From Deltaproteobacteria bacterium (GTDB lineage Bacteria > Desulfobacterota > Desulfarculia > Desulfarculales > Desulfarculaceae), in NCBI GenBank assembly GCA_021815655.1, contig JAKAGJ010000013.1, positions 1-11,976 of the forward strand: a DNA stretch of 11,976 nt, given 5' to 3'. Below the pieces are notes generated by a model that did not search any database, was not told where the DNA came from, and worked only from the letters and a program-made list of their open reading frames with translations. Position 1 is the stretch's first letter; every line of letters starts with the position of its first letter. A program made the position numbers and the translations under genes. Below are positions 5,330-11,976 of this stretch, piece after piece.

Positions 5330-6538
5330 ATGCGAAAAAAACTCATCCTGGCCGGTTCCTCCCTGCTGCTGCTGTCCGTGGCCGGCCTGGGATGGTATCT
5401 GGCCTTCGGGCGCCCGGAGCCCCCGACCTACAAGACCGCCCTGGTGCGGCGCGGCGACATTGTGTCCACCGTCTCGGCCACGGGCAGCCTGGCGGCGGTG
5501 GTCAACGTGCAGGTGGGCACCCAGGTCTCCGGCACCATCCGCAAGATTTTCGTGGACTACAACTCCCTGGTCAAAAAGGGCCAGCCCATCGCCCAGATCG
5601 ACCCGGCCATCTTCGAGGCCCAGGTGGAGCAAGCCCAGGGCAATTATCAAGCGGCCCTGGCCAACGTGGACAAGGCCAAGGTGACGGTGGCCGACAGCAA
5701 GCGCACCCTGGGGCGCAACCGCCAGCTCATCGCCGGCGACTTCATCCCCCGCTCCGACCTGGACACCGCCCAGACCGCCTACGACGGCGCGCTGGCGGCG
5801 CAGAAGGCCGCCGAGGCGGCGGTCATCCAGACCCGGGGCGCCCTGAACCAGGCCCAGACCAACCTGGCCTACTCCACCATCCGCTCGCCCGTGGACGGCA
5901 TCGTGGTCTCGCGCAACGTGGACGTGGGTCAGACCGTGGCCGCCTCCTTCCAGACCCCCACCCTTTTCAACATCGCCCAGGACCTGACGCGCATGGAGAT
6001 CGACACCAGTGTGGACGAGGCCGACATCAGCCGGGTCAAGGAGGGGCAGAGCGCGGTCTTCACCGTGGACTCCTACCCCGAGACGCGCTTCGAGGGCAAG
6101 GTGACCCAGGTGCGCAGCTCCCCGGTGGTCAACCAGAACGTGGTCACCTACGTGGTGGTGGTCGGGGTGGACAACCGGGACCTCAAGCTCAAGCCGGGCA
6201 TGACCGCCAACGTCACCCTGGAGGTGGCCCGCCGCGACGGCGTGCTCAAGCTGCCCTCCGCCGCCCTGCGCTTCAAGCCCAAGACGCCCGGCCCCCCCCA
6301 GGCCGCCTCCGCCAGCCAGCCCCCGGCCAGGTCCAAGGCCCCCCTGGTCCGCCGGGTCTACCTGCTGGGCGCCGACGGCCAGCCGCGCCCCGTGCCGGTG
6401 CGGACCGGCATCGGCGATGACACCCACCTGGAGCTGCTCGAGGGCGACATCAAGGAGGGCGACGCCGTGATCGTGGAACAGGTGGGCGCCAAGAAGCCCG
6501 TCAGGGCCGTGGGTGGCATGCACGGCCCGAGGTTGTAG
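5330..6538 (+). CDS. macA: MacA-like periplasmic membrane fusion protein
   Basis: A 402-residue adaptor of the HlyD/MacA family linking an inner-membrane pump to an outer-membrane channel. After a short basic start a single membrane anchor spans about residues 5-26. The lipoyl half-motif is split by a coiled-coil hairpin: first half about 45-95, Ala/Gln-rich helices about 96-180, second half from LAYSTIRSPVDGIVVSRNVDVG (179-200). A beta-barrel (about 205-300) and membrane-proximal domain follow. TIRSPVDG and ALRFKP are usual MacA-type landmarks. A Pro/Ala/Ser linker (317-338), partly encoded by an 8-C run, interrupts the last domain. GAGGTGA at 5320-5326 supports the start. The stop abuts the ATG of the ATPase gene (TAG then ATG). 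Substrates of such pumps range from macrolides to lipopeptides and siderophores; none can be picked here. Confidence 0.9.
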   Translation: MRKKLILAGSSLLLLSVAGLGWYLAFGRPEPPTYKTALVRRGDIVSTVSATGSLAAVVNVQVGTQVSGTIRKIFVDYNSLVKKGQPIAQIDPAIFEAQVEQAQGNYQAALANVDKAKVTVADSKRTLGRNRQLIAGDFIPRSDLDTAQTAYDGALAAQKAAEAAVIQTRGALNQAQTNLAYSTIRSPVDGIVVSRNVDVGQTVAASFQTPTLFNIAQDLTRMEIDTSVDEADISRVKEGQSAVFTVDSYPETRFEGKVTQVRSSPVVNQNVVTYVVVVGVDNRDLKLKPGMTANVTLEVARRDGVLKLPSAALRFKPKTPGPPQAASASQPPARSKAPLVRRVYLLGADGQPRPVPVRTGIGDDTHLELLEGDIKEGDAVIVEQVGAKKPVRAVGGMHGPRL

Positions 6539-7288
6539 ATGGAAGCCGCGGAGAGCCTGAACAGTGCCGGCACGGTGCCCGTGGTGAGCTTGACCCGGGT
6601 CAGCAAGGTCTTCGTCATGGGCGAGGAGCGCGTGGAGGCCCTCAAGGGCATCACCCTGGAGGTGGCGGGCGGCGACTTCCTGGCCATCATGGGCTCCTCG
6701 GGCAGCGGCAAGAGCACCTGCATGCACATCCTGGGCTGCCTGGACACCCCCAGCGGCGGCGAGTACCGCCTGGAGGGCGTCAGCGTGGAGGGAATGTCCA
6801 GGAACCAGCTGGCCGAAGTGCGCAACAAGAAGCTGGGCTTCGTCTTCCAGGGCTTCAACCTGCTAACCCGCACCAGCGCCCTGGAGAACGTGGAGTTGCC
6901 CTTGATCTACGCCGGCGTGGGGGCCCAGGAGCGCCGCCAGAAGGCCCTGGACGCCCTGGCCATGGTCGGCCTGGCCCAGCGGGCCGGCCACTACAGCAAC
7001 CAGCTCTCCGGCGGGCAGCAGCAGCGGGTGGCCATCGCCCGCGCCCTGGCCAACGACCCGGCCCTCATCCTGGCCGACGAGCCCACCGGCAACCTGGATT
7101 CCAAGACCAGCGAGGAGATCATGGCGATCTTCGAGCAGCTGCACCTCAAGGGGATCACCATCATCATGGTCACCCACGAGGCCGACGTGGCCGCCCACGC
7201 CCGGCGGGTGGTCATCTTCAAGGACGGCAGAATAGTGGACGACCGCCGCCGGGACCAGGGCGGCTGGGCGCCGATGGTGCGGCCATGA
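6539..7288 (+). CDS. MacB/LolD-type ABC transporter ATP-binding protein
   Basis: A 249-residue ATPase. Motifs in order: Walker [10 protein letters not shown] (52-60), Q-loop Q104 in FVFQGFNLL, signature LSGGQQQR (156-163), Walker B LILADEP (about 176-182) and switch H213 in VTHEADVA. The FQGFNLL and DEPTGNLDS stretches are typical of the MacB/LolD/FtsE branch. In E. coli MacB this domain is fused to the permease; here it is a separate protein whose stop overlaps the permease start (ATGA, 7285-7288). The ATG directly follows the macA stop, with GAGG at 6529-6532 as the only ribosome site, so expression is probably coupled. A short N-terminal extension (1-15) precedes the first strand. LolD and FtsE are less likely because of the MacA-like partner. 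Confidence 0.92.
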   Translation: MEAAESLNSAGTVPVVSLTRVSKVFVMGEERVEALKGITLEVAGGDFLAIMGSSGSGKSTCMHILGCLDTPSGGEYRLEGVSVEGMSRNQLAEVRNKKLGFVFQGFNLLTRTSALENVELPLIYAGVGAQERRQKALDALAMVGLAQRAGHYSNQLSGGQQQRVAIARALANDPALILADEPTGNLDSKTSEEIMAIFEQLHLKGITIIMVTHEADVAAHARRVVIFKDGRIVDDRRRDQGGWAPMVRP

Positions 7289-8514
7289 TGGACCTGCTCC
7301 TGGCCCTTAAGATCGCCCTGCGCGCCCTGGCCGTCAACAAGATGCGCTCCTTCCTGACCATGCTGGGCATCATCATCGGCATCGGCGCGGTGATCGTCAT
7401 GATCGCCATCGGCTCCGGCGCCAGCCAGGTCATCGCCGATCAGATCGCCTCCATGGGCTCCAACCTGCTCCTGGTGGTCCCAGGCTCGGCCCTGTCCGGC
7501 GGCCTGCGTTCCGGCGCCGGCACCGTGCCCACCCTAACCTATGACGACGTCAAGGCCATCCGCAACGAGTGCCCCTCCGTGGAGCGGGTGGCCCCCACGG
7601 TGCGCGGCAGCGCCCAGGTGGTCTACGGCAACATGAACTGGTCCACCGTGATCCAGGGCAACACGCCGGAGATGCTGGACGTGCGCGAATGGACCGTGGC
7701 CGAGGGCCGGGGGCTCAGCGCCCACGACGTGGACGGGGCGCTGAAAAACTGTCTGTTGGGGGCCAGCGTGGCCGAGGTCCTCTTTGGCAGCGAAAGCCCG
7801 GTGGGCAAGATCGTGCGCATCAAGCAGGTGCCCTTCACGGTGGTGGGCGTCCTGGAGCGCAAAGGCCAATCCCCCCGCGGCGAGGATCAGGACGACGTGG
7901 TCTTCGTGCCCATCACCACCGCCCAGCGCAAGATACTGGGCAGCCCCTTCCCCAACACCGTGGGCGCGTTGTTGATCCAGGCCAAGAGCGAGGAGGTGCT
8001 GAGCCAGGCCGAGGAGGAGGTCACCGCCCTGCTGGACCAACGCCACCGCATCGGACCCAGCCGCGATCGCGACTTCATCCTGCGCAACCTCACCGAGATT
8101 CTGGCCGTGTCCCAGCAGTCGGCCCAGGTGATGTCGCTCCTGTTGGGCGCCGTGGCCTCCATCTCCCTGGTGGTGGGCGGCATCGGCATCATGAACATCA
8201 TGCTGGTATCGGTCACCGAACGCACCCGCGAGATCGGCATCCGCATGGCCATCGGCGCCAAGCAGCGCAACATCCTGTTGCAGTTTCTCACCGAGGCCGT
8301 GCTGCTCACCCTCTTCGGCGGCATCATCGGCATGCTCCTGGGCATGGCCGGGTCCTACGTCGTGGCCAAGCTCTTTGAGTGGCCTACCCTCATATCCCAC
8401 CAGGCCATCCTGGTGGCCTTTGCCTTCTCCGCCGTCGTGGGCGTCTTCTTCGGCTTCTACCCCGCCCGCACCGCCGCCCGCCTCAACCCCATCGATGCCC
8501 TGCGCTACGAATAG
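7285..8514 (+). CDS. MacB-like FtsX-family ABC permease
   Basis: A 409-residue inner-membrane permease of the MacB type VII class. Topology matches the family: a first helix about 22-42, a large periplasmic domain (about 44-280), then helices about 284-308, 335-358 and 374-394. The sequence [20 protein letters not shown] (294-313), with [12 protein letters not shown] after it, is the conserved core of this family. In MacB systems ATP hydrolysis drives a mechanical movement of the periplasmic part that pumps substrate through MacA and a TolC-like channel. Starts at 7285 and 7288 are adjacent ATG codons; no separate ribosome site is seen, so coupling to the ATPase gene is likely. No TolC-type gene follows within the window. 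The alternative, lipoprotein-releasing LolC/E, is less likely beside a MacA-like protein. Confidence 0.92.
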   Translation: MMDLLLALKIALRALAVNKMRSFLTMLGIIIGIGAVIVMIAIGSGASQVIADQIASMGSNLLLVVPGSALSGGLRSGAGTVPTLTYDDVKAIRNECPSVERVAPTVRGSAQVVYGNMNWSTVIQGNTPEMLDVREWTVAEGRGLSAHDVDGALKNCLLGASVAEVLFGSESPVGKIVRIKQVPFTVVGVLERKGQSPRGEDQDDVVFVPITTAQRKILGSPFPNTVGALLIQAKSEEVLSQAEEEVTALLDQRHRIGPSRDRDFILRNLTEILAVSQQSAQVMSLLLGAVASISLVVGGIGIMNIMLVSVTERTREIGIRMAIGAKQRNILLQFLTEAVLLTLFGGIIGMLLGMAGSYVVAKLFEWPTLISHQAILVAFAFSAVVGVFFGFYPARTAARLNPIDALRYE

Positions 8515-8515
8515 T

Positions 8516-8532
8516 GCCGGGGTGCCCCCGGC
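8516..8532 (+). terminator. hairpin directly after the efflux operon
   Basis: A perfect 7-bp stem (GCCGGGG / CCCCGGC) with a 3-base loop begins 2 bases after the permease stop. No T run follows, so it may stabilise the 3' end or act with Rho instead of being a full intrinsic terminator. Confidence 0.4.
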
Positions 8533-8613
8533 TGGGCTCAAACGGGCCGAGAGGGGCTGGTGATTCTACCAACGCCGGCGGCTCCCGGTGAAGGCAACTG
8601 GATAGGCAACAAT

Positions 8614-8692
8614 AATTGAACCAGAGTCGTTGCGAGGCGCCCTTGCGGAGGATGAAGCAATCGCCGGACAAGTTGTCCGGCGCGGTTCAATT
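8614..8692. repeat. 79-bp inverted-repeat element able to form a three-way junction
   Basis: Outer arms AATTGAACC (8614-8622) and GGTTCAATT (8684-8692) are perfect 9-base inverted repeats. Between them lies a stem GTTGC/GCAAT (8629-8633 with 8657-8661, one wobble). Directly against it is a near-perfect 21-bp palindrome (8662-8682, arms CGCCGGACAA and complement around one central base). The three stems close a junction with six unpaired bases on one side and none or one on the others. It sits between convergent operons and lacks T tracts on either strand. It could be a repeated palindromic element, a bidirectional end signal or a small structured RNA. No transposase motif or clear target duplication was seen. 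Confidence 0.5.
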
Positions 8693-8770
8693 GGCCAGGA
8701 GATTGCCGCGACCCCTGGGGGGCCAGGCAATGACCGCCATATTCGTTTGGCCGTGATTAAGGTCAGGAGG

Positions 8771-9481
8771 TTATCGAAGGTCTTTTTGCAGGCGCAGGCG
8801 CCAGACCATGGTCAGGGCCTCCAGGCCGATGCCCAGGGTCATCTTTGATTGCCCCACCCGGCGGTCCTCGAAGCAGATGGGCACCTCCACCAGGCGGCAG
8901 CCGGCGCGGTGGGCGCGGTAGTTCATCTCCACCTGGAAGCCATAACCGTCGCTCACCACCCGGCCCAGGTCCAGGGACTCCAGCACCCGCCGCGGCCAGC
9001 ACTTGAAGCCGCCGGTGACGTCCTTTAGCGGCAGGCCCAGGATGAGGCGGGAATAGAGGCTGCCGCCCCGGCTCAAGAGGCGGCGACCCAACCCCCAGTT
9101 CCGCACCCGGCCGCCGGGCACATAGCGGGAGCCGATGGCCACCGCCCCGCCGAGGGCGGCCCGCACCAGGCTGGGCACGGCTCGGGGGTCGTGGGAGAAA
9201 TCAGCGTCCATCTGCACCACGAAGCTGGCCCGGGTGTTGGCCAGCGCCCAGGCGAAGCCCTCCACGTAGGCCGAGCCCAGGCCCAGCTTGCCCGCCCGGC
9301 GCAGCAGGCTCAGCCAGGGATAGGTTTGGCCCAGTTGCTGGGCCAACTCGCCGGTGCCGTCGGGCGAGGCGTCGTCCACCACCAACAGACCCAGGTCCAG
9401 CCCCAGGCCGGCCAGGGCCGCCACCAGGCCGGGCAGGTTGTCGGCTTCATTATACGTGGGTACGACTACCAGTATCTCCAA
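8771..9481 (-). CDS. polyprenol-phosphate mannose synthase-like GT2 glycosyltransferase
   Basis: A 236-residue GT-A fold enzyme of the DPM1 type, expected to move mannose or glucose from a nucleotide sugar to a polyprenyl phosphate at the cytoplasmic face. From the chosen start: VVVPTYNEADNL (5-16), DDASPDGT (36-43), catalytic QMDADFSHDP with the DxD at 92-94, IGSRYVPGG (116-124), DVTGGFK (154-160), GYGFQVEM (179-186) and the family tail FEDRRVGQSKM (204-214). No C-terminal membrane helices are present, as in the short DPM1 form. I choose TTG at 9481: it gives the standard MEILVVVPTYNE opening and has GAGG about 8 bases before it. A GTG at 9595 would add 38 low-complexity Gly/Arg residues, overlap the upstream gene and lacks a ribosome site. 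It lies 56 bp after the membrane glycosyltransferase gene, its likely partner. Confidence 0.88.
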   Translation of the reverse strand: MEILVVVPTYNEADNLPGLVAALAGLGLDLGLLVVDDASPDGTGELAQQLGQTYPWLSLLRRAGKLGLGSAYVEGFAWALANTRASFVVQMDADFSHDPRAVPSLVRAALGGAVAIGSRYVPGGRVRNWGLGRRLLSRGGSLYSRLILGLPLKDVTGGFKCWPRRVLESLDLGRVVSDGYGFQVEMNYRAHRAGCRLVEVPICFEDRRVGQSKMTLGIGLEALTMVWRLRLQKDLR

Positions 9482-9537
9482 CCTGCCATCCTCGAGTCCC
9501 CCGGGTCTTCCTCCCCGGCCGCGACCTGGCTCCCGCC

Positions 9538-11769
9538 TTAGCGAAGTCCTGACTTGAGGGCCACTTCCAAGAATCGCCGCTGGGGTTCCTCCCACTCCGG
9601 GGCCGCCAGGCTGGCGGCCCGCAAAAGCTCCACCACCCGGGGCCAGTCCACCCAGCGGTCGCGATAGCTTTTGGGCACGCCCGGGAAATTGGGGTGTGGC
9701 CCCGTGGGGTCCTGGCTCCAGGCCGCCAGCAGGGCCTGGGCCTGGGCCAGGTCCTGGCGGGCCTGCGGGGGGGGCTGGTAGCCCGCGCCCGCATCGGCCT
9801 CATAGAGGAACAACTTGGCCAGGGACCAACCCGGATCGTGCCCCTCGAACTGGCCGAAGCTCAGCCGCACGTAGCGCGCCTGCCGTGGCTTGAACGATAT
9901 CTCCATGGCCGTGGAGTCATACAATTTTGGATGCCCTCCCCGCCAGAGCAGGCCGGCCAAGCAGATGCCACGGGCCGCGGTGCGCCACTCTTGGCCGTCC
10001 AGGGATACCTCCACCTGCAAGGGCACCTCGTCGCCTTGGGTCAGGCTGGTGCCGGGCTGGGGCAACAGTGACAGGCGGGCCAGGTCCACCGGCCGGCCCA
10101 GGTCCACCAGGAGCCAATCCCCGCTGCGCCAGGGCTTGGTCCCTGCCCGCAATTGGTCCCAGCCGCCCAAGAGGCGCTCCAGGCCCGGCTCGCCTTGGCT
10201 GGAGGTGACCCGGCAATCCTGGCAGCCCAGGGGGCGATCCGGCGGCGGCGGCTGGAAGTCATACCAAAATACGTAATGGCCCACTATTTCCCGCTGGCTG
10301 CCGCCGCCCAGCATGCGCAGGCCCGCCTTCATCTGCCCCGGCATGGGCCCGCCCAGGATGTCGTGGGTGATGAACGCCACTTTGGCGGCCTGGTCCACCT
10401 GGCGCAGGTAATCAAGATTGCGCCAGCCGACATGGTCGGCGGCGATGATCTTCTCGTGGCTCTCGAAGGTTATGGTATACCCCAGGCGCCCCTGGGCGTA
10501 ACAGCGGTTAATGCCCAACTGCTGCAAGCGGGCGATCAGGGGGTCCACCTCCCGCCGGGGCGCCTGGTCGGTATCCCGCACGAACATGACGATGGTAAGC
10601 AGATTGAACCCCAGCAGACCGGCCAGGAGCACCGGCAGGGCGGCCCGGCGCCAGGCATGCACCCGGCACAGCCAATAGCCGGTGAGCACCGCCAGGGACA
10701 CATAGATGGATTCGCAGTAGCGGGTGAAGCCGCGGTGGCCGTAGGCGCTGGCGGCGTGGGCCAGCATGCCCGCCAGGAGCACCGCCACCACCAGGTCCAG
10801 GGGCCCTTGCAGGGGCGCCTGGCGCCGGACCAGGCGGTACAGCCAGCGCCCGGCCACCCCCAGGGTGATGACCAAGACCGGCAGGTACACCGCCACGGTC
10901 ACCGCCACCCTGAACCCCAGGGGGATGAGCCCCTCCACGCTGTGGCCGTCCCACCAGTCTCCCAGCAGGGTAGGCAGCCATACGCCCCGCGCCAGGAAGA
11001 CCAGGTTGTCCAGGATGTGCCGCGTGCCGTGCTCGATGGCCTCGAAGGTCATGAAGCCATGGGTGAGGTTCCACCACCAGAAGGGCGAGGATCCCAGCAG
11101 GAAGCCGCCCAGCACCAGCCAGGGTACCGGCCCCTTGAACAGGCTGGGCCGCGCCACCACCAGGCCCAGACCGGCGGCCAGCAACAAGGGCGCCACCAAA
11201 AGGCTGCACCACCAGCCCACGCCCGCCAGCAGGCCCAGGCCCAGGGCCCACAGACCGGGGCGCTGGGGCGGCCGGAAGGCCAGCCGGCACACGCCGTAGA
11301 GGAACCAGGCCGCCGCCACCACCGACTCCAGGTGGCCGCCGGTGGCGTAGAGGCCGTCAAAACTAAGAAAGACCGGGGGCAGGGCCCAAAAGGCCGCCGC
11401 CAGCCAGCCCAGGCGGGCGCCCCCCACCTCGCGTCCCAGGGCATACACCGCCAAGAGGCCCAGGCTGCTCACCAGGATCAGGGTCAGACGCAGGACCGCG
11501 GTGGAAGGCCCGGCCACCCAGAATAGCAGACCGGCCAGGGTGGGTTCCAAGGTGCCCATGTAGGGCTGGCCCCAAAAGAAAATTTGCCAGTGCCCCTTGA
11601 GCAGGTGCAGGGCCATCAGGCCGGTGATGGATTCGTCATAATCGGCCTGGGCCAGGTAAGGCGTATTCACCAACGCCCAGCGCGTGGCGAAGTGCAGCGC
11701 CAAAAGCAGCGCCAGGACCAGCCAGGGCGGGAAATAACTACGCGATGAAAGTACGGGTTGTTTAGGCAT
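9538..11769 (-). CDS. GT-C-like membrane glycosyltransferase with C-terminal discoidin-like domain
   Basis: A 743-residue protein. Residues 1-400 hold roughly ten or more hydrophobic helices. After the first helix comes an acidic loop with ADYDE (42-46) and GLMALHLLKGHWQIFFWGQPYMG; this is where GT-C enzymes such as PMT, ArnT and STT3 relatives carry their catalytic Asp/Glu residues facing the periplasm. Residues 400-515 are a soluble region. About 520-660 look like an F5/8-type C (discoidin, galactose-binding) beta-sandwich: DWLLVDLGRPVDLARLSLLP, PLQVEVSLDGQEW, ARYVRLSF, WSLAKLFLYEA. A helical tail (661-743) has no known match to me. ATG at 11769 is preferred to TTG at 11793, but its ribosome site is weak. 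With the GT2 gene downstream, a polyprenyl-linked sugar donor is likely; the acceptor (protein, lipid or glycan) is unknown. Confidence 0.82.
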   Translation of the reverse strand: MPKQPVLSSRSYFPPWLVLALLLALHFATRWALVNTPYLAQADYDESITGLMALHLLKGHWQIFFWGQPYMGTLEPTLAGLLFWVAGPSTAVLRLTLILVSSLGLLAVYALGREVGGARLGWLAAAFWALPPVFLSFDGLYATGGHLESVVAAAWFLYGVCRLAFRPPQRPGLWALGLGLLAGVGWWCSLLVAPLLLAAGLGLVVARPSLFKGPVPWLVLGGFLLGSSPFWWWNLTHGFMTFEAIEHGTRHILDNLVFLARGVWLPTLLGDWWDGHSVEGLIPLGFRVAVTVAVYLPVLVITLGVAGRWLYRLVRRQAPLQGPLDLVVAVLLAGMLAHAASAYGHRGFTRYCESIYVSLAVLTGYWLCRVHAWRRAALPVLLAGLLGFNLLTIVMFVRDTDQAPRREVDPLIARLQQLGINRCYAQGRLGYTITFESHEKIIAADHVGWRNLDYLRQVDQAAKVAFITHDILGGPMPGQMKAGLRMLGGGSQREIVGHYVFWYDFQPPPPDRPLGCQDCRVTSSQGEPGLERLLGGWDQLRAGTKPWRSGDWLLVDLGRPVDLARLSLLPQPGTSLTQGDEVPLQVEVSLDGQEWRTAARGICLAGLLWRGGHPKLYDSTAMEISFKPRQARYVRLSFGQFEGHDPGWSLAKLFLYEADAGAGYQPPPQARQDLAQAQALLAAWSQDPTGPHPNFPGVPKSYRDRWVDWPRVVELLRAASLAAPEWEEPQRRFLEVALKSGLR

Positions 11770-11976
11770 TGACCATTCTTGGCAGGCGGTCAAGGTTAAT
11801 GTAGGTCCCTCACACCCTCATTTCTTCGGTCCCGGAGCCGGCGGCGCGGGGGGCCGGAGGCTCGCACCGTTTTATCCCCTTGGGCCGGACAGGTAAAGGA
11901 TAACAAGTATACAGACTTATTACAGGCAAAAACTATACCTGCGGCAAGCTCTGTGGCCCGCGTCCTCAGGCCAGGG
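11770..11976. other. non-coding region upstream of the glycosyltransferase cassette
   Basis: About 200 bases to the window edge with no supported gene. It contains a GC-rich block (11830-11868), then an AT-rich block with a widely spaced inverted pair CAGGTA (11890-11895) and TACCTG (11936-11941). Short open frames run to the edge on both strands, but none has a start with a ribosome site or typical codon use. Confidence 0.5.
11869..11897 (-). promoter_or_regulatory. weak sigma70-like promoter for the glycosyltransferase cassette
   Basis: On the minus strand TTTACC (11897-11892) and TAAAAC (11874-11869) are 17 bases apart, each matching 4 of 6 consensus bases. They lie at the edge of an AT-rich block (11870-11940), the most AT-rich stretch near the cassette. 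Other -10-like words (TATACT, TGTTAT) nearby lack a good -35. Confidence 0.25.

Noticed and set aside
5156..6727. Minus-strand open frame of about 520 codons
   Set aside because: Antisense to macA and the start of the ATPase gene; His/Gly/Leu-rich product with no recognisable family.
7534..8541. Minus-strand open frame of about 335 codons over the permease gene
   Set aside because: Shadow of the MacB-like permease; sequence is His/Ala/Gly-rich and lacks domains.
8614..8692. Integron attC site or insertion-sequence remnant
   Set aside because: The outer arms lack the RYYYAAC/GTTRRRY cores, no integrase or transposase is nearby and no target duplication flanks the arms.
10153..11526. Plus-strand open frame of about 457 codons
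   Set aside because: Antisense to the membrane glycosyltransferase, whose helices and C-terminal domain are coherent; product is Gln/His-rich noise.

Overview
The window is GC-rich, with strongly G/C-biased third codon positions and mostly Gram-negative-type genes: exported binding protein, inner-membrane fusion protein, and a periplasm-facing glycosyltransferase. A tungstate importer, an FmdB-type zinc ribbon and a sigma54-type promoter together would fit a high-GC anaerobic Desulfobacterota/deltaproteobacterium. That assignment is inference; no phylogenetic marker is present.

Layout, left to right. Positions 1-63 hold the 3' end of an unidentified gene whose stop overlaps the start of a small cupin (60-398, +). 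A lone CheY-like receiver (467-844, -) follows, then a divergent 54-residue FmdB-family zinc ribbon (1033-1197, +). The zinc-ribbon stop codon overlaps, tail to tail, the stop of a tungstate ABC importer operon on the minus strand: tupA (2913-3743), tupB (2111-2806), tupC (1194-2114). A strong hairpin lies between tupA and tupB. Upstream of tupA are a plausible sigma70 promoter and an adjoining imperfect 18-bp palindrome that looks like an operator. Divergent from tup is a P1/S58-family self-processing aminopeptidase (4017-5018, +).

After a 311-bp gap with a good sigma54 -24/-12 match comes a tightly packed three-gene MacAB-like efflux operon (5330-8514, +): membrane fusion protein, ATPase, and FtsX/MacB permease. 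ATPase and permease are separate proteins and no outer-membrane channel gene is present. It converges on a two-gene minus-strand cassette across a 256-bp gap containing a compact inverted-repeat element that can fold as a three-way junction (8614-8692). The cassette is a large GT-C-like membrane glycosyltransferase with a C-terminal discoidin-like domain (9538-11769), followed by a polyprenol-phosphate mannose/glucose synthase-like GT2 enzyme (8771-9481).

Working model: the GT2 enzyme charges a polyprenyl phosphate with a sugar at the cytoplasmic face, and the GT-C protein uses it at the periplasmic face. TupABC supplies tungstate for W-enzymes, probably under oxyanion-responsive control. The Mac-like pump exports an unknown substrate, perhaps under enhancer-dependent control. 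No rRNA, tRNA, CRISPR array, transposase or integrase was seen. The least explained items are the glycosyltransferase with its C-terminal extension, the folded intergenic element, and the tup operator candidate.
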